A DNA stretch of 62,191 nt, taken from TMP-24 sp964600685. Its GTDB lineage: Bacteria; Pseudomonadota; Alphaproteobacteria; Rhodobacterales; Rhodobacteraceae. This document shows positions 34,618-43,360 of the stretch, in pieces. The notes below the pieces were generated by a model. That model saw only the letters and a program-made list of their open reading frames with translations. It made no database searches and had not been told where the DNA came from. Numbering within the stretch: the stretch's first letter is position 1; each line of letters starts with the position of its first letter. The stretch covers positions 1 to 62,191 of the forward strand of contig CAZRKU010000005.1 in assembly GCA_964600685.1 (NCBI GenBank), read 5' to 3'. The position numbers and the translations under genes are program-made.

Positions 34618-36204
34618 TCAGGCCATCCAGGTGCGCTGCGAGGCCCAGCCGCCCATCATTTCGTAGTTCGGATCTTCGACCCATCCGGCGACCGCATCCG
34701 AATAGGCGTCGATGAAGTCGTTGAACATCGGAACGATCACGCCGCCCTCGTCCCAAAGGATCCGCGCGATCTGGCCGTAAAGCTCCTTGCGCTTGGCCTG
34801 GTCGGTTTCGGCACGCGCCTGCAGGATCAGCGCGTCGAATTCGGCATTCTTGAAGCGGGTATCGTTCCAGTCAGCGGTCGACAGATAGGCCGTCGAATAC
34901 ATCTGGTCCTGCACCGGGCGACCGCCCCAGTAGCTGGCGACGAAGGGTTTCACGTTCCAGACATCCGACCAGTAACCGTCATCCGGCACCTTCTTGACCG
35001 TCAGCGGAATGCCCGCCGCATTGGCCGACGCCTGCCAGAGCGAGGCCGCATCGACCGCACCAGGGAAGGCCCCGTCGGCCACCAGCAGCTCGATCGGGCT
35101 GCCATCATGGCCGGAGGCCTTGTAGTGCTCCGCCGCCTTGGCCAGGTCGAACGGGCGCTGTTCCAGCGTCTCGTCAAACAGCGGATAGGCCGCGTTGATC
35201 GGGATGTCGTTGCCGATGCCGCCGAAGCCGTCGAGGATCTTGTCGACCATTTCCTGACGGTTGATCGAGTATTTCAACGCCAGGCGCAGATGCTTGTTGT
35301 CGAAGGGCGCGGTATCGACATGCATGACGAACACATAATGCCCGCGGCCCGAGACGTTGGCGACATTGACGCCCGGCGCCCCACCCAGAAGCTTTGCCAC
35401 CTTCGGGTCGATCCGGTTGATCATGTGGACCTGACCGGACTGCAGCGCCGAGTTGCGCGCGGTCGCGTCGTTGATCACGATCATCTCGACGCCATCGTAA
35501 TGGCCGCGCGTCATGTCCCAGTCTTCGGCGTTCTTCTCGAAGACATAGCGCACGCCCGGTTCGGCCGACGCGATCTTGTAGGCGCCGGTGCCGATGCCCG
35601 CCGCCGGATTGTCGACCCCGCCCTTCGGCTGGATGATCAGGTGATAATCGGACAGAAGATAGGGAAGGTCGGCGTTGCCGGTGGCGAGTTTCATCACCAC
35701 ATTCTGGCCGTCCGCCGAAATTTCGGAGATGCCCTGCATGATGCCGAGCGCGCCAGACTTCGAGTTTTCGTCCGAATGGCGCTTGAAGGTCGCGACCACG
35801 TCTTCGACGGTCATGTCGCTGCCGTCATGGAACTTCACGCCCTGGCGGATGGTGAAGGTCCATTCGGTGCCTTCGGGGTTCGACGCGAAGCTTTCCGCAA
35901 GGCGCGGCTGCAGCGAACCGTCCGCCGCGACGTTCACGATCGTATCGCCCCACTGGCGGTTGACCGCGAACGGAACCGGGCTGTCTGAGACGCCGGGATC
36001 GAGCGAGTCGGTCGTTTCACCGCCGCCCATGCCCATTTTCAGGATGCCGCCCTTTTTCGGCTCCTGCGCCTGGGCCTGGCCCGCCAGCACCGACGCGCCG
36101 ATGACCGCGGTGGCCCCGAAAGCCGCCGAACGCGTCAGGAACGACCGGCGCGACAGGCCGCCCGCGTCGATGAAGTCCAGAAGTTTCGCAAGATCGTCTT
36201 TCAT
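34618..36204 (-). CDS. Family-5 extracellular solute-binding protein, Tat-exported
   Basis: The 528-residue protein is a dipeptide/oligopeptide-type (SBP_bac_5) periplasmic binding protein. It starts with a twin-arginine signal (GGLSRRSFLTRSAAFGATAV, cleavage after AQAQ) instead of a plain Sec signal. Family hallmarks include RLAESFASNPEGTEWTFTIR and GVKFHDGSDMTVEDVVATF. GGGGAG lies 6 bp before ATG 36204. It is the binding protein for the DppBC-like permeases downstream; the substrate is unknown. The adjoining CocE-type hydrolase and betC hint at an ester, amide or quaternary amine, but peptides are equally possible. Confidence 0.92.
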   Translation of the reverse strand: MKDDLAKLLDFIDAGGLSRRSFLTRSAAFGATAVIGASVLAGQAQAQEPKKGGILKMGMGGGETTDSLDPGVSDSPVPFAVNRQWGDTIVNVAADGSLQPRLAESFASNPEGTEWTFTIRQGVKFHDGSDMTVEDVVATFKRHSDENSKSGALGIMQGISEISADGQNVVMKLATGNADLPYLLSDYHLIIQPKGGVDNPAAGIGTGAYKIASAEPGVRYVFEKNAEDWDMTRGHYDGVEMIVINDATARNSALQSGQVHMINRIDPKVAKLLGGAPGVNVANVSGRGHYVFVMHVDTAPFDNKHLRLALKYSINRQEMVDKILDGFGGIGNDIPINAAYPLFDETLEQRPFDLAKAAEHYKASGHDGSPIELLVADGAFPGAVDAASLWQASANAAGIPLTVKKVPDDGYWSDVWNVKPFVASYWGGRPVQDQMYSTAYLSTADWNDTRFKNAEFDALILQARAETDQAKRKELYGQIARILWDEGGVIVPMFNDFIDAYSDAVAGWVEDPNYEMMGGWASQRTWMA

Positions 36205-36300
36205 GTTTTCTCCCCAGAGTTGGTCTTGTTTTGTTGGCTGTTGCATCAAACTTGACAGGTTGCGACTGCATTTCAATACAAATGTTCAATGGTTACCTTG

Positions 36301-38289
36301 TCATAGAAAGTCCCGCGCGATATTCTCCTCATGGTTGCGCTCATAGGCCAGCACCTCGTCCTCCCAGGCTTCGATCCGGGCGGTCAGATGGAAGTGCGTG
36401 GCGTCCGAGCGCATCGCACAGGTCGCTTCGGTGCGCAGCCTGCGCCCGTCGCGTTCCACCACTTCGCTCCAGTGGGCGGCGCCCCGCGCCGACAGGGGAT
36501 CTTCGGGATGGATGTCCCAGCGTTCGCGCGCCACCGATCCGGCAATGCCGCCGTGATCAGGGTTTTCATATTCACCGAAATCATCCTCGACAATCAGGCT
36601 GACGATGCCGGTGCGCTGGTCTATCTCGGTGCGGCGCACATGGGCTTCGGGCCGGATTTCCCTCAGCGCCAATGGCTTGGCGGCCTCGGCCGGTGGGAAG
36701 GTGATCTCGTCGCCCGTGGCCATGATGGTGCGCACCGGCAGGTCAAGCGTGCCGCCGGTCAGGGTCAGCGTCGCCGCTTCCGGCATGGGCCAGAGCATCG
36801 GCCAATAGGCGGACGATACGGCAATCCGGAGCCGGTCCCCCTTCGGCAGGCGGTAGGCGATGTGATCCAGCGGCACCCGGACGGTGTAGGTTTTTCCCGG
36901 CTCAAGGGCCGAGGGTTCGGCGTGGCTGTCGCGGTGGGTCAGGTTCAGGACGCCCCAGGTGATGCGGGTCGCGGCACCATCGGGATGCAGATGGTTCAGC
37001 CTGACCGCGATCTGCGCCATGGGCCGGTCGGAGGAAAGGGTCAGCGTCAGGACCGGCGCGCCGACGATATCGGCCTGATCGAGCGATTCACTGTCAAAAC
37101 AGGCCGAGAGCGCGTCGTCGCGGCGCTGGTCGCCCGGCATCTCGGGACCGAGCCAGATCGCGCAGAACTCACCGCCGTCCATCCCGCAATCCTGCGGGCT
37201 GTTGAGCGTGACGGCGAAGGCCCCGCCCGGCCCCAAAGTCCCCGACCCGAGCGCCAGCGTCCGGGTCGCGATGTTGGGCGAGGGCCAGGACGGTTCCGCG
37301 ATCCAGCGGCCGGGGCGGTTTTCATACCAGCGCTGCGGTCGCACCCCGTCCATGAGGTAGACCCGATAAGCGGCGTCATCCTCCACCCCGGTCGGTTCTT
37401 CCTTCAGCCAGCGGTCCCACCAGCGCAGCGCCTCCTGCAGGAAGCCGATGCGCGGATGCGGCACGGCGAAATGCGGATACTTGTGCACCCATGGCCCTAT
37501 GATGCCCTTGACGGGGGCGGAAATGTTTTCAACGAGCTGCGGGACGGCGTTCTTGTAGCTGTCCCCCCATCCGCCCACGGCCAGAACCGCCGCGCCGATG
37601 GCGCCATACTCCTCGCAGACGGACCCGTGCCTCCAGTAGTCGTCCCGCCGCTGATGGCGCAGCCACAGGCCCGGCAGGAAAGGTTCGGCCCTCAGCCGGT
37701 CCAGCCACATCTCGTGCCAGCCCTGTCGGAGCGCGGGGTCCGGCGGGCGCGAGGAATAGGCCCACATCGTCGCGCCCCAGCCGAGGTTCTCGTTCAGCAG
37801 GCAGCCGCCCTTGTAATGGATGTCATCGGCATAGCGGTCGACGGTCGAGCAGAGCGTGATGACGGCTTTCAGCGGCGCGGGCCGAAGGGCGGCGACCTGA
37901 AGCGAATTGAAGCCGCCCCAGCTGATCCCCATCATCCCGACCCGGCCACTGGACCAGTCCTGCGCCGCGATCCAGCCGATCACCTCGCAGGCGTCCGCCA
38001 GTTCCTGCGGGGAATATTCATCCGCCATCAGCCCGTCGCTGTCGCCGTTGCCGCGCATGTCGACGCGCAGGCAGACGTAACCATGCCCGGCCAGCCAGAG
38101 GTGGGTCAGCGCGTCACGCACCACGGTTCCGTCGCGCTTGCGATAGGGAAGAAATTCCAGAATCGCCGGAAAGGGCCCCGCGCCCTCCGGCATCCAGACC
38201 CGCGCCGAAAGCCGCGTGCCATCGGCCAGAACAATCCCGAGATCGGGATCTTCCGTGACGCGGAACGGGAAATCGGTGATGGTTTTCAT
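36301..38289 (-). CDS. CocE/NonD-family hydrolase (X-Pro dipeptidyl-peptidase type)
   Basis: This 662-residue enzyme has the S15/CocE architecture: an alpha/beta hydrolase domain (about residues 15-300) with nucleophile motif GMMGISWGGFNS and the His in IGPWVHKYPHF, followed by a C-terminal jelly-roll (X-Pro dipeptidyl-peptidase C-terminal domain). Members hydrolyse acyl-proline dipeptides, cocaine, glutaryl-cephalosporins or other esters and amides. No signal peptide is seen from ATG 38289, which follows an AGGGGGG Shine-Dalgarno. It lies 96 bp upstream of the binding-protein gene and probably heads that operon, so it may cleave the imported substrate. Confidence 0.85.
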   Translation of the reverse strand: MKTITDFPFRVTEDPDLGIVLADGTRLSARVWMPEGAGPFPAILEFLPYRKRDGTVVRDALTHLWLAGHGYVCLRVDMRGNGDSDGLMADEYSPQELADACEVIGWIAAQDWSSGRVGMMGISWGGFNSLQVAALRPAPLKAVITLCSTVDRYADDIHYKGGCLLNENLGWGATMWAYSSRPPDPALRQGWHEMWLDRLRAEPFLPGLWLRHQRRDDYWRHGSVCEEYGAIGAAVLAVGGWGDSYKNAVPQLVENISAPVKGIIGPWVHKYPHFAVPHPRIGFLQEALRWWDRWLKEEPTGVEDDAAYRVYLMDGVRPQRWYENRPGRWIAEPSWPSPNIATRTLALGSGTLGPGGAFAVTLNSPQDCGMDGGEFCAIWLGPEMPGDQRRDDALSACFDSESLDQADIVGAPVLTLTLSSDRPMAQIAVRLNHLHPDGAATRITWGVLNLTHRDSHAEPSALEPGKTYTVRVPLDHIAYRLPKGDRLRIAVSSAYWPMLWPMPEAATLTLTGGTLDLPVRTIMATGDEITFPPAEAAKPLALREIRPEAHVRRTEIDQRTGIVSLIVEDDFGEYENPDHGGIAGSVARERWDIHPEDPLSARGAAHWSEVVERDGRRLRTEATCAMRSDATHFHLTARIEAWEDEVLAYERNHEENIARDFL

Positions 38290-38687
38290 GGGCCCCCCCT
38301 GATGCGGATACCCTTGCTGAAGAGCCGGCAGAAGCTGGTCGGAAAACGTCATGTCGTGCCCGTTAAGCGACAAAGCCGCGCTTGCATCACCGCAAATCCG
38401 GGTGTCGCTTTTTGTGTGGTTTTTCCGTTGCTTCCGAACCGGGGCGCCTGTGACGCCATGCGCGCGGTCACCGCGCCGCAATCGTCCGTTTTCGACATGC
38501 CCGCCGGTCGTCCGATTGCCGGGCCGGACCGGCCGCCCGGGAGGCCGGATGCAATCATCCGGGCCGCCTTCCACGTCCGGGATCACGCGCCGCTTGCCGC
38601 ATTGGCCTCCCGCGTGGTCGCGCCCGAACAAGACAGGCGCGAGGAGCGCGCCCAGCATGGCCCGGACTTTCCAGCCGGGGATGAATC
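38290..38687. other. Divergent intergenic region between CocE-type gene and betC
   Basis: These 398 bp carry the promoters of both divergent genes. The part next to the CocE gene (38380-38440) is relatively T-rich on the plus strand (GTCGCTTTTTGTGTGG). I see no convincing operator palindrome. A 77-codon plus-strand frame at 38458-38691 ends in an ATGA overlap with betC but has no Shine-Dalgarno and no recognisable sequence. Confidence 0.4.
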
Positions 38688-40193
38688 ATGACAGCGCGCC
38701 CGAATATCCTGATCCTGATGGTCGATCAGCTGAACGGAACCTTGTTTCCCGACGGTCCGGCGGACTGGTTGCATGCGCCGAATCTGAAGCAACTGGCCGC
38801 CCGGTCGGCGCGGTTCGCCCAGACCTACACCGCCTCGCCCCTCTGCGCGCCGGGGCGGGCCTCGTTCATGTCGGGGCAGTTGCCGTCGAAGACCCGCGTC
38901 TACGACAATGCGGCCGAGTTCGCCTCCGACATTCCGACCTATGCCCATCACCTGCGCCGCGCGGGCTACCAGACGGCCCTTTCCGGCAAGATGCATTTCG
39001 TCGGACCCGACCAGCTGCACGGGTTCGAGGAACGGCTGACGACCGACATCTACCCGGCCGATTTTGGCTGGACGCCCGACTACCGCAAACCCGGCGAACG
39101 CATTGACTGGTGGTATCACAATCTCGGCTCGGTCACTGGCGCAGGTGTGGCAGAGATCACCAACCAGTATGAATATGACGATGATGTCGCCCATCAGGCG
39201 GTGCAGAAACTCTACGACCAGTCCCGCGGGCAGGATCCGCGCCCCTGGTGCCTGACCGTGAGCTTCACCCATCCGCACGACCCCTATGTGGCGCGGCGGA
39301 AATACTGGGACATCTACGAAGACTGCCCGCATCTCAAGGCCCCCGAGCCGATCGCTTATGAGGACATGGACCCCCATTCGCAACGCCTTATGGATGCCTG
39401 CGACTGGCGCGGGCTGAAGGTGACGCCAGCCCATGTCGCGCGCGCCCGGCGCGGCTATTTCGCCAATGTCAGCTACATCGACGACAAGATCGGCGAAATT
39501 CTCGCGGTGCTGGCGGCGACCCGCCAGGAGGCAGTGGTGATCTTCACCTCGGACCACGGCGACATGCTGGGCGAGCGCGGCCTGTGGTTCAAGATGAACT
39601 TCTTCGAAGGCGCGGCCCGCGTGCCGCTGATGATCGCTGCCCCCGGCCTGCCCCCGGGCCGGATCGACACCCCGGCCTCGACGCTCGACGTGACACCGAC
39701 GCTTGCAGCACTCGCCGGGCTTTCAATGGCGGAGGTCGCGCCCTGGACCGCCGGTGAAAACCTGATCCCGGTCGCGAAGGGCGGGCCGCGCGGGCCGGTG
39801 CCGATGGAATATGCTGCCGAAGGTTCGATCACGCCGCTCGTCGCCTTGCGCGAGGGGCGCTGGAAATATACCCGCTGCGCCGCCGATCCCGACATGCTCT
39901 TTGATATCGAGGCCGACCCCGGCGAACGGACGAACCTTGCCGCCGATCCGGCCTATGATGAAATTCTGACCCGACTGCGCGGGTTGGCAGACGCGCGTTG
40001 GGATCTCGCCCGCTTCGACGCGGAGGTCCGCCAAAGCCAGGCCCGCCGCTGGGTGGTCCACGAGGCGCTCAGGAACGGCGCCTATTTCCCCTGGGATTAC
40101 CAGCCACTGCGCGCCGCCTCGGAACGTTACATGCGCAACCACATGGACCTGAATGTGCTCGAGGAAAACAAGCGTTTCCCGCGCGGCGAATAA
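38688..40193 (+). CDS. betC: Choline-sulfatase BetC
   Basis: BetC hydrolyses choline-O-sulfate to choline and sulfate. The 501-residue protein has the sulfatase signature CAPGR in TASPLCAPGRASFMSGQL, with the Cys to be converted to formylglycine. VYDNAAEF follows, as in characterised choline sulfatases. The metal site includes ILILMVDQLN and the later FTSDHGDMLGERGLWFK. The C-terminal 80 residues (YFPWDYQPLRAASERYMRN) are the choline-sulfatase C-terminal extension. It has no signal peptide, so it is cytoplasmic. No formylglycine-generating enzyme or betIBA genes are in the window. Confidence 0.94.
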   Translation: MTARPNILILMVDQLNGTLFPDGPADWLHAPNLKQLAARSARFAQTYTASPLCAPGRASFMSGQLPSKTRVYDNAAEFASDIPTYAHHLRRAGYQTALSGKMHFVGPDQLHGFEERLTTDIYPADFGWTPDYRKPGERIDWWYHNLGSVTGAGVAEITNQYEYDDDVAHQAVQKLYDQSRGQDPRPWCLTVSFTHPHDPYVARRKYWDIYEDCPHLKAPEPIAYEDMDPHSQRLMDACDWRGLKVTPAHVARARRGYFANVSYIDDKIGEILAVLAATRQEAVVIFTSDHGDMLGERGLWFKMNFFEGAARVPLMIAAPGLPPGRIDTPASTLDVTPTLAALAGLSMAEVAPWTAGENLIPVAKGGPRGPVPMEYAAEGSITPLVALREGRWKYTRCAADPDMLFDIEADPGERTNLAADPAYDEILTRLRGLADARWDLARFDAEVRQSQARRWVVHEALRNGAYFPWDYQPLRAASERYMRNHMDLNVLEENKRFPRGE

Positions 40194-40262
40194 GAACTTC
40201 AATGCCTCCGGCGGGGATATTTATGCCAGAATGAAATCCATTCCTTCAGTCTGGCCCAAGCA

Positions 40263-40298
40263 TCCTCGGGGGTGCGGGGGCAGACAGCCCCCGCTTCC
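40263..40298 (-). repeat. Hairpin repeat element, copy 1 (3' of caiD)
   Basis: A 36-bp sequence beginning TCCTCGGGGGTGCGGGGG is identical here and at 43325-43360. On the minus strand it folds as GCGGGGGC, TGTCT, GCCCCCGC, followed by ACCCCCGAGGA. It lies 11 bp after the caiD stop and probably forms the 3' end of the carnitine operon. A related tail (ACTGAAGG and GGATATTTATGCC) continues to 40215. Confidence 0.8.
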
Positions 40299-40309
40299 GC
40301 CCTCCGGGC

Positions 40310-41116
40310 TCAGCGCCCCTTCCAGACCGGATCGCGCTTTTCGACGAAGGCCCGCGCGCCTTCGAGCTGGTCGTCTGACGAATAAAGCCGGTCGACGGTC
40401 GGCATCTGCCGCTTGGTGATCCGGTTCAGCGCGTCCTGAAAACGCATGTCCTCCGCCTCGCGCACCACTTCCTTGATCGCGGCATAGACGAGCGGCGGGC
40501 CGCTTTCCAGAAGCCGCGCCAGATCCCAGGCCTTGGCCAGCAGGTCGGCCTGCGTGGTGATTTCTTTGACGATCCCCCAGCGGAAGGCCTCTTGCGCGTC
40601 AAACCAGCGCCCGGTCAGCAGAAGGTCCATCGCCACGTGATAGGGAATGCGTTTCGGGAGTTTGATCGAGGCGGCGTCCGCCACCGTCCCGGACCGGATT
40701 TCCGGCAGCGCGAAGGTCGCATTGTCGGAACACAGGATCAGATCGGCCGACAGGGCGAGTTCCAGCCCGCCGCCGCAACAGATGCCGTTGACCGCCGCGA
40801 TCACCGGCTTGTTCAGGTTCGGCAGTTCCTGCAGACCCCCGAAACCGCCCACCCCGTAATCGCCGTCAACCGCATCGCCATCGGCAGCCGCCTTCAGATC
40901 CCAGCCGGGGCAGAAGAACTTCTCGCCTTCGGCCCTGAGGATGCAGATCCGCAGGCTGTCATCGTCGCGAAAGTCGCGAAAGGTCAGCCCCATGATCCGG
41001 CTCGTCTTCAGGTCGATCGCATTGGCCTTGGGCCGGTCGAGCGTCACCTCCAGCACCGCGCCTTCGCGCCGCGTGCGGATCGGGCCTTCGGTGCGCATCG
41101 TCATCTCCGCCATCAT
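40310..41116 (-). CDS. caiD: Crotonobetainyl-CoA hydratase/carnitinyl-CoA dehydratase (CaiD-type crotonase)
   Basis: This 268-residue crotonase-fold enzyme keeps both catalytic glutamates, in GICCGGGLELALSADL and FALPEIRSGTVADA. The C-terminus (EGARAFVEKRDPVWKGR) is as in CaiD. It would hydrate crotonobetainyl-CoA to L-carnitinyl-CoA. It is the last gene of the leftward operon and overlaps the ligase gene by 4 bp (ATGA). The context with a carnitine dehydrogenase fusion and a BKACE enzyme makes the carnitine assignment stronger than the sequence alone would. Confidence 0.87.
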   Translation of the reverse strand: MMAEMTMRTEGPIRTRREGAVLEVTLDRPKANAIDLKTSRIMGLTFRDFRDDDSLRICILRAEGEKFFCPGWDLKAAADGDAVDGDYGVGGFGGLQELPNLNKPVIAAVNGICCGGGLELALSADLILCSDNATFALPEIRSGTVADAASIKLPKRIPYHVAMDLLLTGRWFDAQEAFRWGIVKEITTQADLLAKAWDLARLLESGPPLVYAAIKEVVREAEDMRFQDALNRITKRQMPTVDRLYSSDDQLEGARAFVEKRDPVWKGR

Positions 41117-43110
41117 CGTGCCTTTCGGATCAGGGCATCGACCGCGACCGCACCCTGGCTGCGGACGAGGATCGGATTGATTTCTATCTCTTCCAGGTCG
41201 GGGCGCGCCAGCATCAGCCGCCCGAGCCTCACCGCAAGGGCGGCGACCGAAACCATGTCGGCCTTCGTCCGCCCGCGATAGCCATCGAGCAGCGGCCAGA
41301 GGCGCAGACGTTTCATCGCTGCCAGCACCTCGCCTTCGCCCGCAGGCAGGATCAGCGTCACCGTATCGGCCAGAACCTCCGCGGTCACCCCGCCCATGCC
41401 GAGCGTCAGGCTGATCCCGTAGACCGGATCGCGACGAAGCCCGAGCAGGATTTCCGCGACCGTGCCTGTGACCATTTCCTCGGCCAGATAACCGGCAGCC
41501 CCCGGCATCTCCGCCTGCCCGTCGAGGGTTTGCAGCCCCAGCCGCACCGCGCCGGCTTCGGTCTTGTGGGCAAAACCGAGACCCTTCAGCGCGAGGGGCG
41601 CGGTCAGGCCCGCCGCCTTTTCCGCCACTTCGGCCAGCGTCGTGCCGGTCACGGCGCGTGGTACCGGGACGCCCGCCCCGGCCAGAAGCGCCTTGCCCTC
41701 GGCCTCGCTCAGCATCCTGGTGTCGCGCGGTGGCAGGGCCGGTGCTGGCCGCCAGCCCGCCCGGCCCGGTTCGGTCTGCGCCGCGCGGATCGCCCCGAGC
41801 GCGCTTTCCAGCCCCATGAGCACCGCAACGCCCTGATCCATCAGCGCAATCGCCCGATCCTCATCGAAATTTTCCGGCAGCGAGGCCACCGGGAAGCCCG
41901 GCTTCCCGGTCACCCGTCCGGCCGTCACGATCGCATCGAGCGCCGGCTGGAACGAGGCCGGATCGCAGCGGTCGGCGCGCGGCGGGTCGATGATGAAGAT
42001 GCCCGCGTCATAGGCCGACAGCATCGTGGTGAAGACATCCGTGGTGCGCGGCCCGTCCCCCCAGATGAACGTGTGATAGTCGAGCGGATTGGCGATGGTG
42101 ACGATCGGTCCGAGAATTTCGCCCAGTCGGGCGCGGGTCGCCTCCGGCACCGGCGGGAAGGGAAGCGCGAAGGGTGCCGCCAGGTCGGCGACCAGACCGG
42201 CCTCGCCGCCCGAGCAGGAGAGCGAGCAAATACGCGGCCCGATCTGCGGGCCATGGGCATGAAAGATCTTCAGCGTTTCAATGAGTTCGGGAAGCGTGTT
42301 CACCTCGGCCACACCGGCCTGCCTGAGAAATGCCGAGGAGGCAGCCCCGCCCCCGGCCAGCGAAGCCGTATGCGACGCGGCGGCAGAACGGCTCAGTTCG
42401 GTCTTGCCCGACTTGATGCAGACGATGCCCTTGCCGACCGCGCGCGCGGCCTCGGCCAGCGCGGCAAAGGCCGGGGCATCGTCGATCCCCTCCACATACA
42501 TGCCGATCGCTGTCACCCGCTCATCGGCCAGCAGCGCGCCCGCAAGTTCCGCCAGCCCCACCTGCGCGGCATTGCCGAGGCAGGCGACATAGGCGACCGG
42601 CAGGGCGCGGGCCTGCATCGTCAGGTTGATGACGATGTTCGAGGACTGGCTGAGAAGGGCCACGCCCCTGTCCACCCGACGTCCGCCGTGCTGGTCGGGC
42701 CAGAGGAGCGCGCCGTCGAGATAGTTGATCACCCCGTAGCAGTTGGGGCCGAGGATCGGCATGTCGCCCGCCGCCGCAACCAGCTGGCCCTGCAGCTCCG
42801 GCTCTCCCGCCTCGGTCCAGCCGCTGGCAAAACAGATCGCGCCGCCCGCGCCCATCGCGGAAAGCTCGCGCACCACATCGACCGTCGCATGGCGGTTCAC
42901 CCCGATGAAGGTGGCGTCCGGCGCGCCAGGCAGATCGGCGAGCGCGGCATAGGCCTTCAGCCCGCCAATCGCCGGTTTCGTGGGATGGACCGGCCAGACC
43001 GGGCCAGCAAAGCCCATCTTGCGACACTGGGTGATGACATTCTCCGCCCAGACCGATCCCATGACGGCGATGGACCGGGGCCGGAGAAGGCGGGACAGGT
43101 CGCGGGTCAT
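41113..43110 (-). CDS. ADP-forming acyl-CoA ligase (acetate-CoA ligase family), probable gamma-butyrobetaine/carnitine-CoA ligase
   Basis: The 665-residue protein has the fused alpha-beta layout of NDP-forming acyl-CoA synthetases: a CoA-binding domain (LLRPRSIAVMGSVW), a succinyl-CoA-ligase-like domain with the phospho-His segment AAASHTASLAGGG, and a C-terminal ATP-grasp domain with LKGLGFAHKTEAGAVRLGL. It is not the AMP-forming CaiC. From its operon I infer that it activates gamma-butyrobetaine, crotonobetaine or carnitine. ATG 43110 is preferred, since the upstream frame is non-conserved and overlaps hairpin elements. Confidence 0.87.
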   Translation of the reverse strand: MTRDLSRLLRPRSIAVMGSVWAENVITQCRKMGFAGPVWPVHPTKPAIGGLKAYAALADLPGAPDATFIGVNRHATVDVVRELSAMGAGGAICFASGWTEAGEPELQGQLVAAAGDMPILGPNCYGVINYLDGALLWPDQHGGRRVDRGVALLSQSSNIVINLTMQARALPVAYVACLGNAAQVGLAELAGALLADERVTAIGMYVEGIDDAPAFAALAEAARAVGKGIVCIKSGKTELSRSAAASHTASLAGGGAASSAFLRQAGVAEVNTLPELIETLKIFHAHGPQIGPRICSLSCSGGEAGLVADLAAPFALPFPPVPEATRARLGEILGPIVTIANPLDYHTFIWGDGPRTTDVFTTMLSAYDAGIFIIDPPRADRCDPASFQPALDAIVTAGRVTGKPGFPVASLPENFDEDRAIALMDQGVAVLMGLESALGAIRAAQTEPGRAGWRPAPALPPRDTRMLSEAEGKALLAGAGVPVPRAVTGTTLAEVAEKAAGLTAPLALKGLGFAHKTEAGAVRLGLQTLDGQAEMPGAAGYLAEEMVTGTVAEILLGLRRDPVYGISLTLGMGGVTAEVLADTVTLILPAGEGEVLAAMKRLRLWPLLDGYRGRTKADMVSVAALAVRLGRLMLARPDLEEIEINPILVRSQGAVAVDALIRKAR

Positions 43111-43135
43111 GCCCGGCCTCCGGTCCCGCGGCAAG

Positions 43136-43191
43136 CGCCGGGGGCGCTGCCCCCGGACCCCCGGGATACTTCCGAACAGATGAAGGGAGCC
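43136..43191 (+). repeat. Hairpin repeat element, diverged copy 3 in opposite orientation
   Basis: The plus strand reads GGGGGC, GCT, GCCCCC, then GGACCCCCGGGATACTT, a short spacer and CAGATGAAG. The same order (hairpin, ACCCCC, GAGGATACTT, CAGATGAAG) occurs on the minus strand in copy 2. The two copies point at each other across 43192-43304. Confidence 0.7.
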
Positions 43192-43228
43192 GGGGGACGC
43201 CCTGCCCCGAGCCATCGGGACAGGGAGC

Positions 43229-43290
43229 CTTCACCTGTTACGGTCATCGGCGTCCCCGCCTGTACCGTGGCCTGAGAGTTGCTCAACATT
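43229..43290 (-). ncRNA. Glycine-aptamer-like fragment upstream of the ligase gene
   Basis: The minus strand contains GAGCAACTCTCAGGC followed by CACGGTACAGGCGGGGACG. Glycine riboswitch aptamers typically end GCAA, CTCTCAGG, a short A-rich linker, GGACAG and G-rich bases, so the match is to the 3' half only. I cannot find the 5' half (GGAGAG and CGCCGAAGG) within the preceding bases, so this is either a degraded aptamer or a chance match. It sits between two inverted hairpin elements, directly before the ligase gene. Confidence 0.3.
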
Positions 43291-43324
43291 CTTAACATTG
43301 TCTTACTTCATCTGTTTCAAAGTA

Positions 43325-43360
43325 TCCTCGGGGGTGCGGGGGCAGACAGCCCCCGCTTCC
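43325..43360 (-). repeat. Hairpin repeat element, copy 2 (3' of acyl-CoA dehydrogenase gene)
   Basis: This is the second identical 36-bp copy of the element at 40263-40298 and abuts the acyl-CoA dehydrogenase stop codon. The tail continues on the minus strand as ATACTTTGAAACAGATGAAG. It interrupts the carnitine operon between the dehydrogenase and ligase genes and may alter their relative mRNA levels. Confidence 0.8.

Noticed and set aside
38458..38691. Seventy-seven-codon plus-strand frame ending in an ATGA overlap with betC
   Set aside because: No Shine-Dalgarno, an Arg/Ala/Pro-rich composition typical of random GC-rich frames, and no recognisable motif; the overlap alone is weak evidence.
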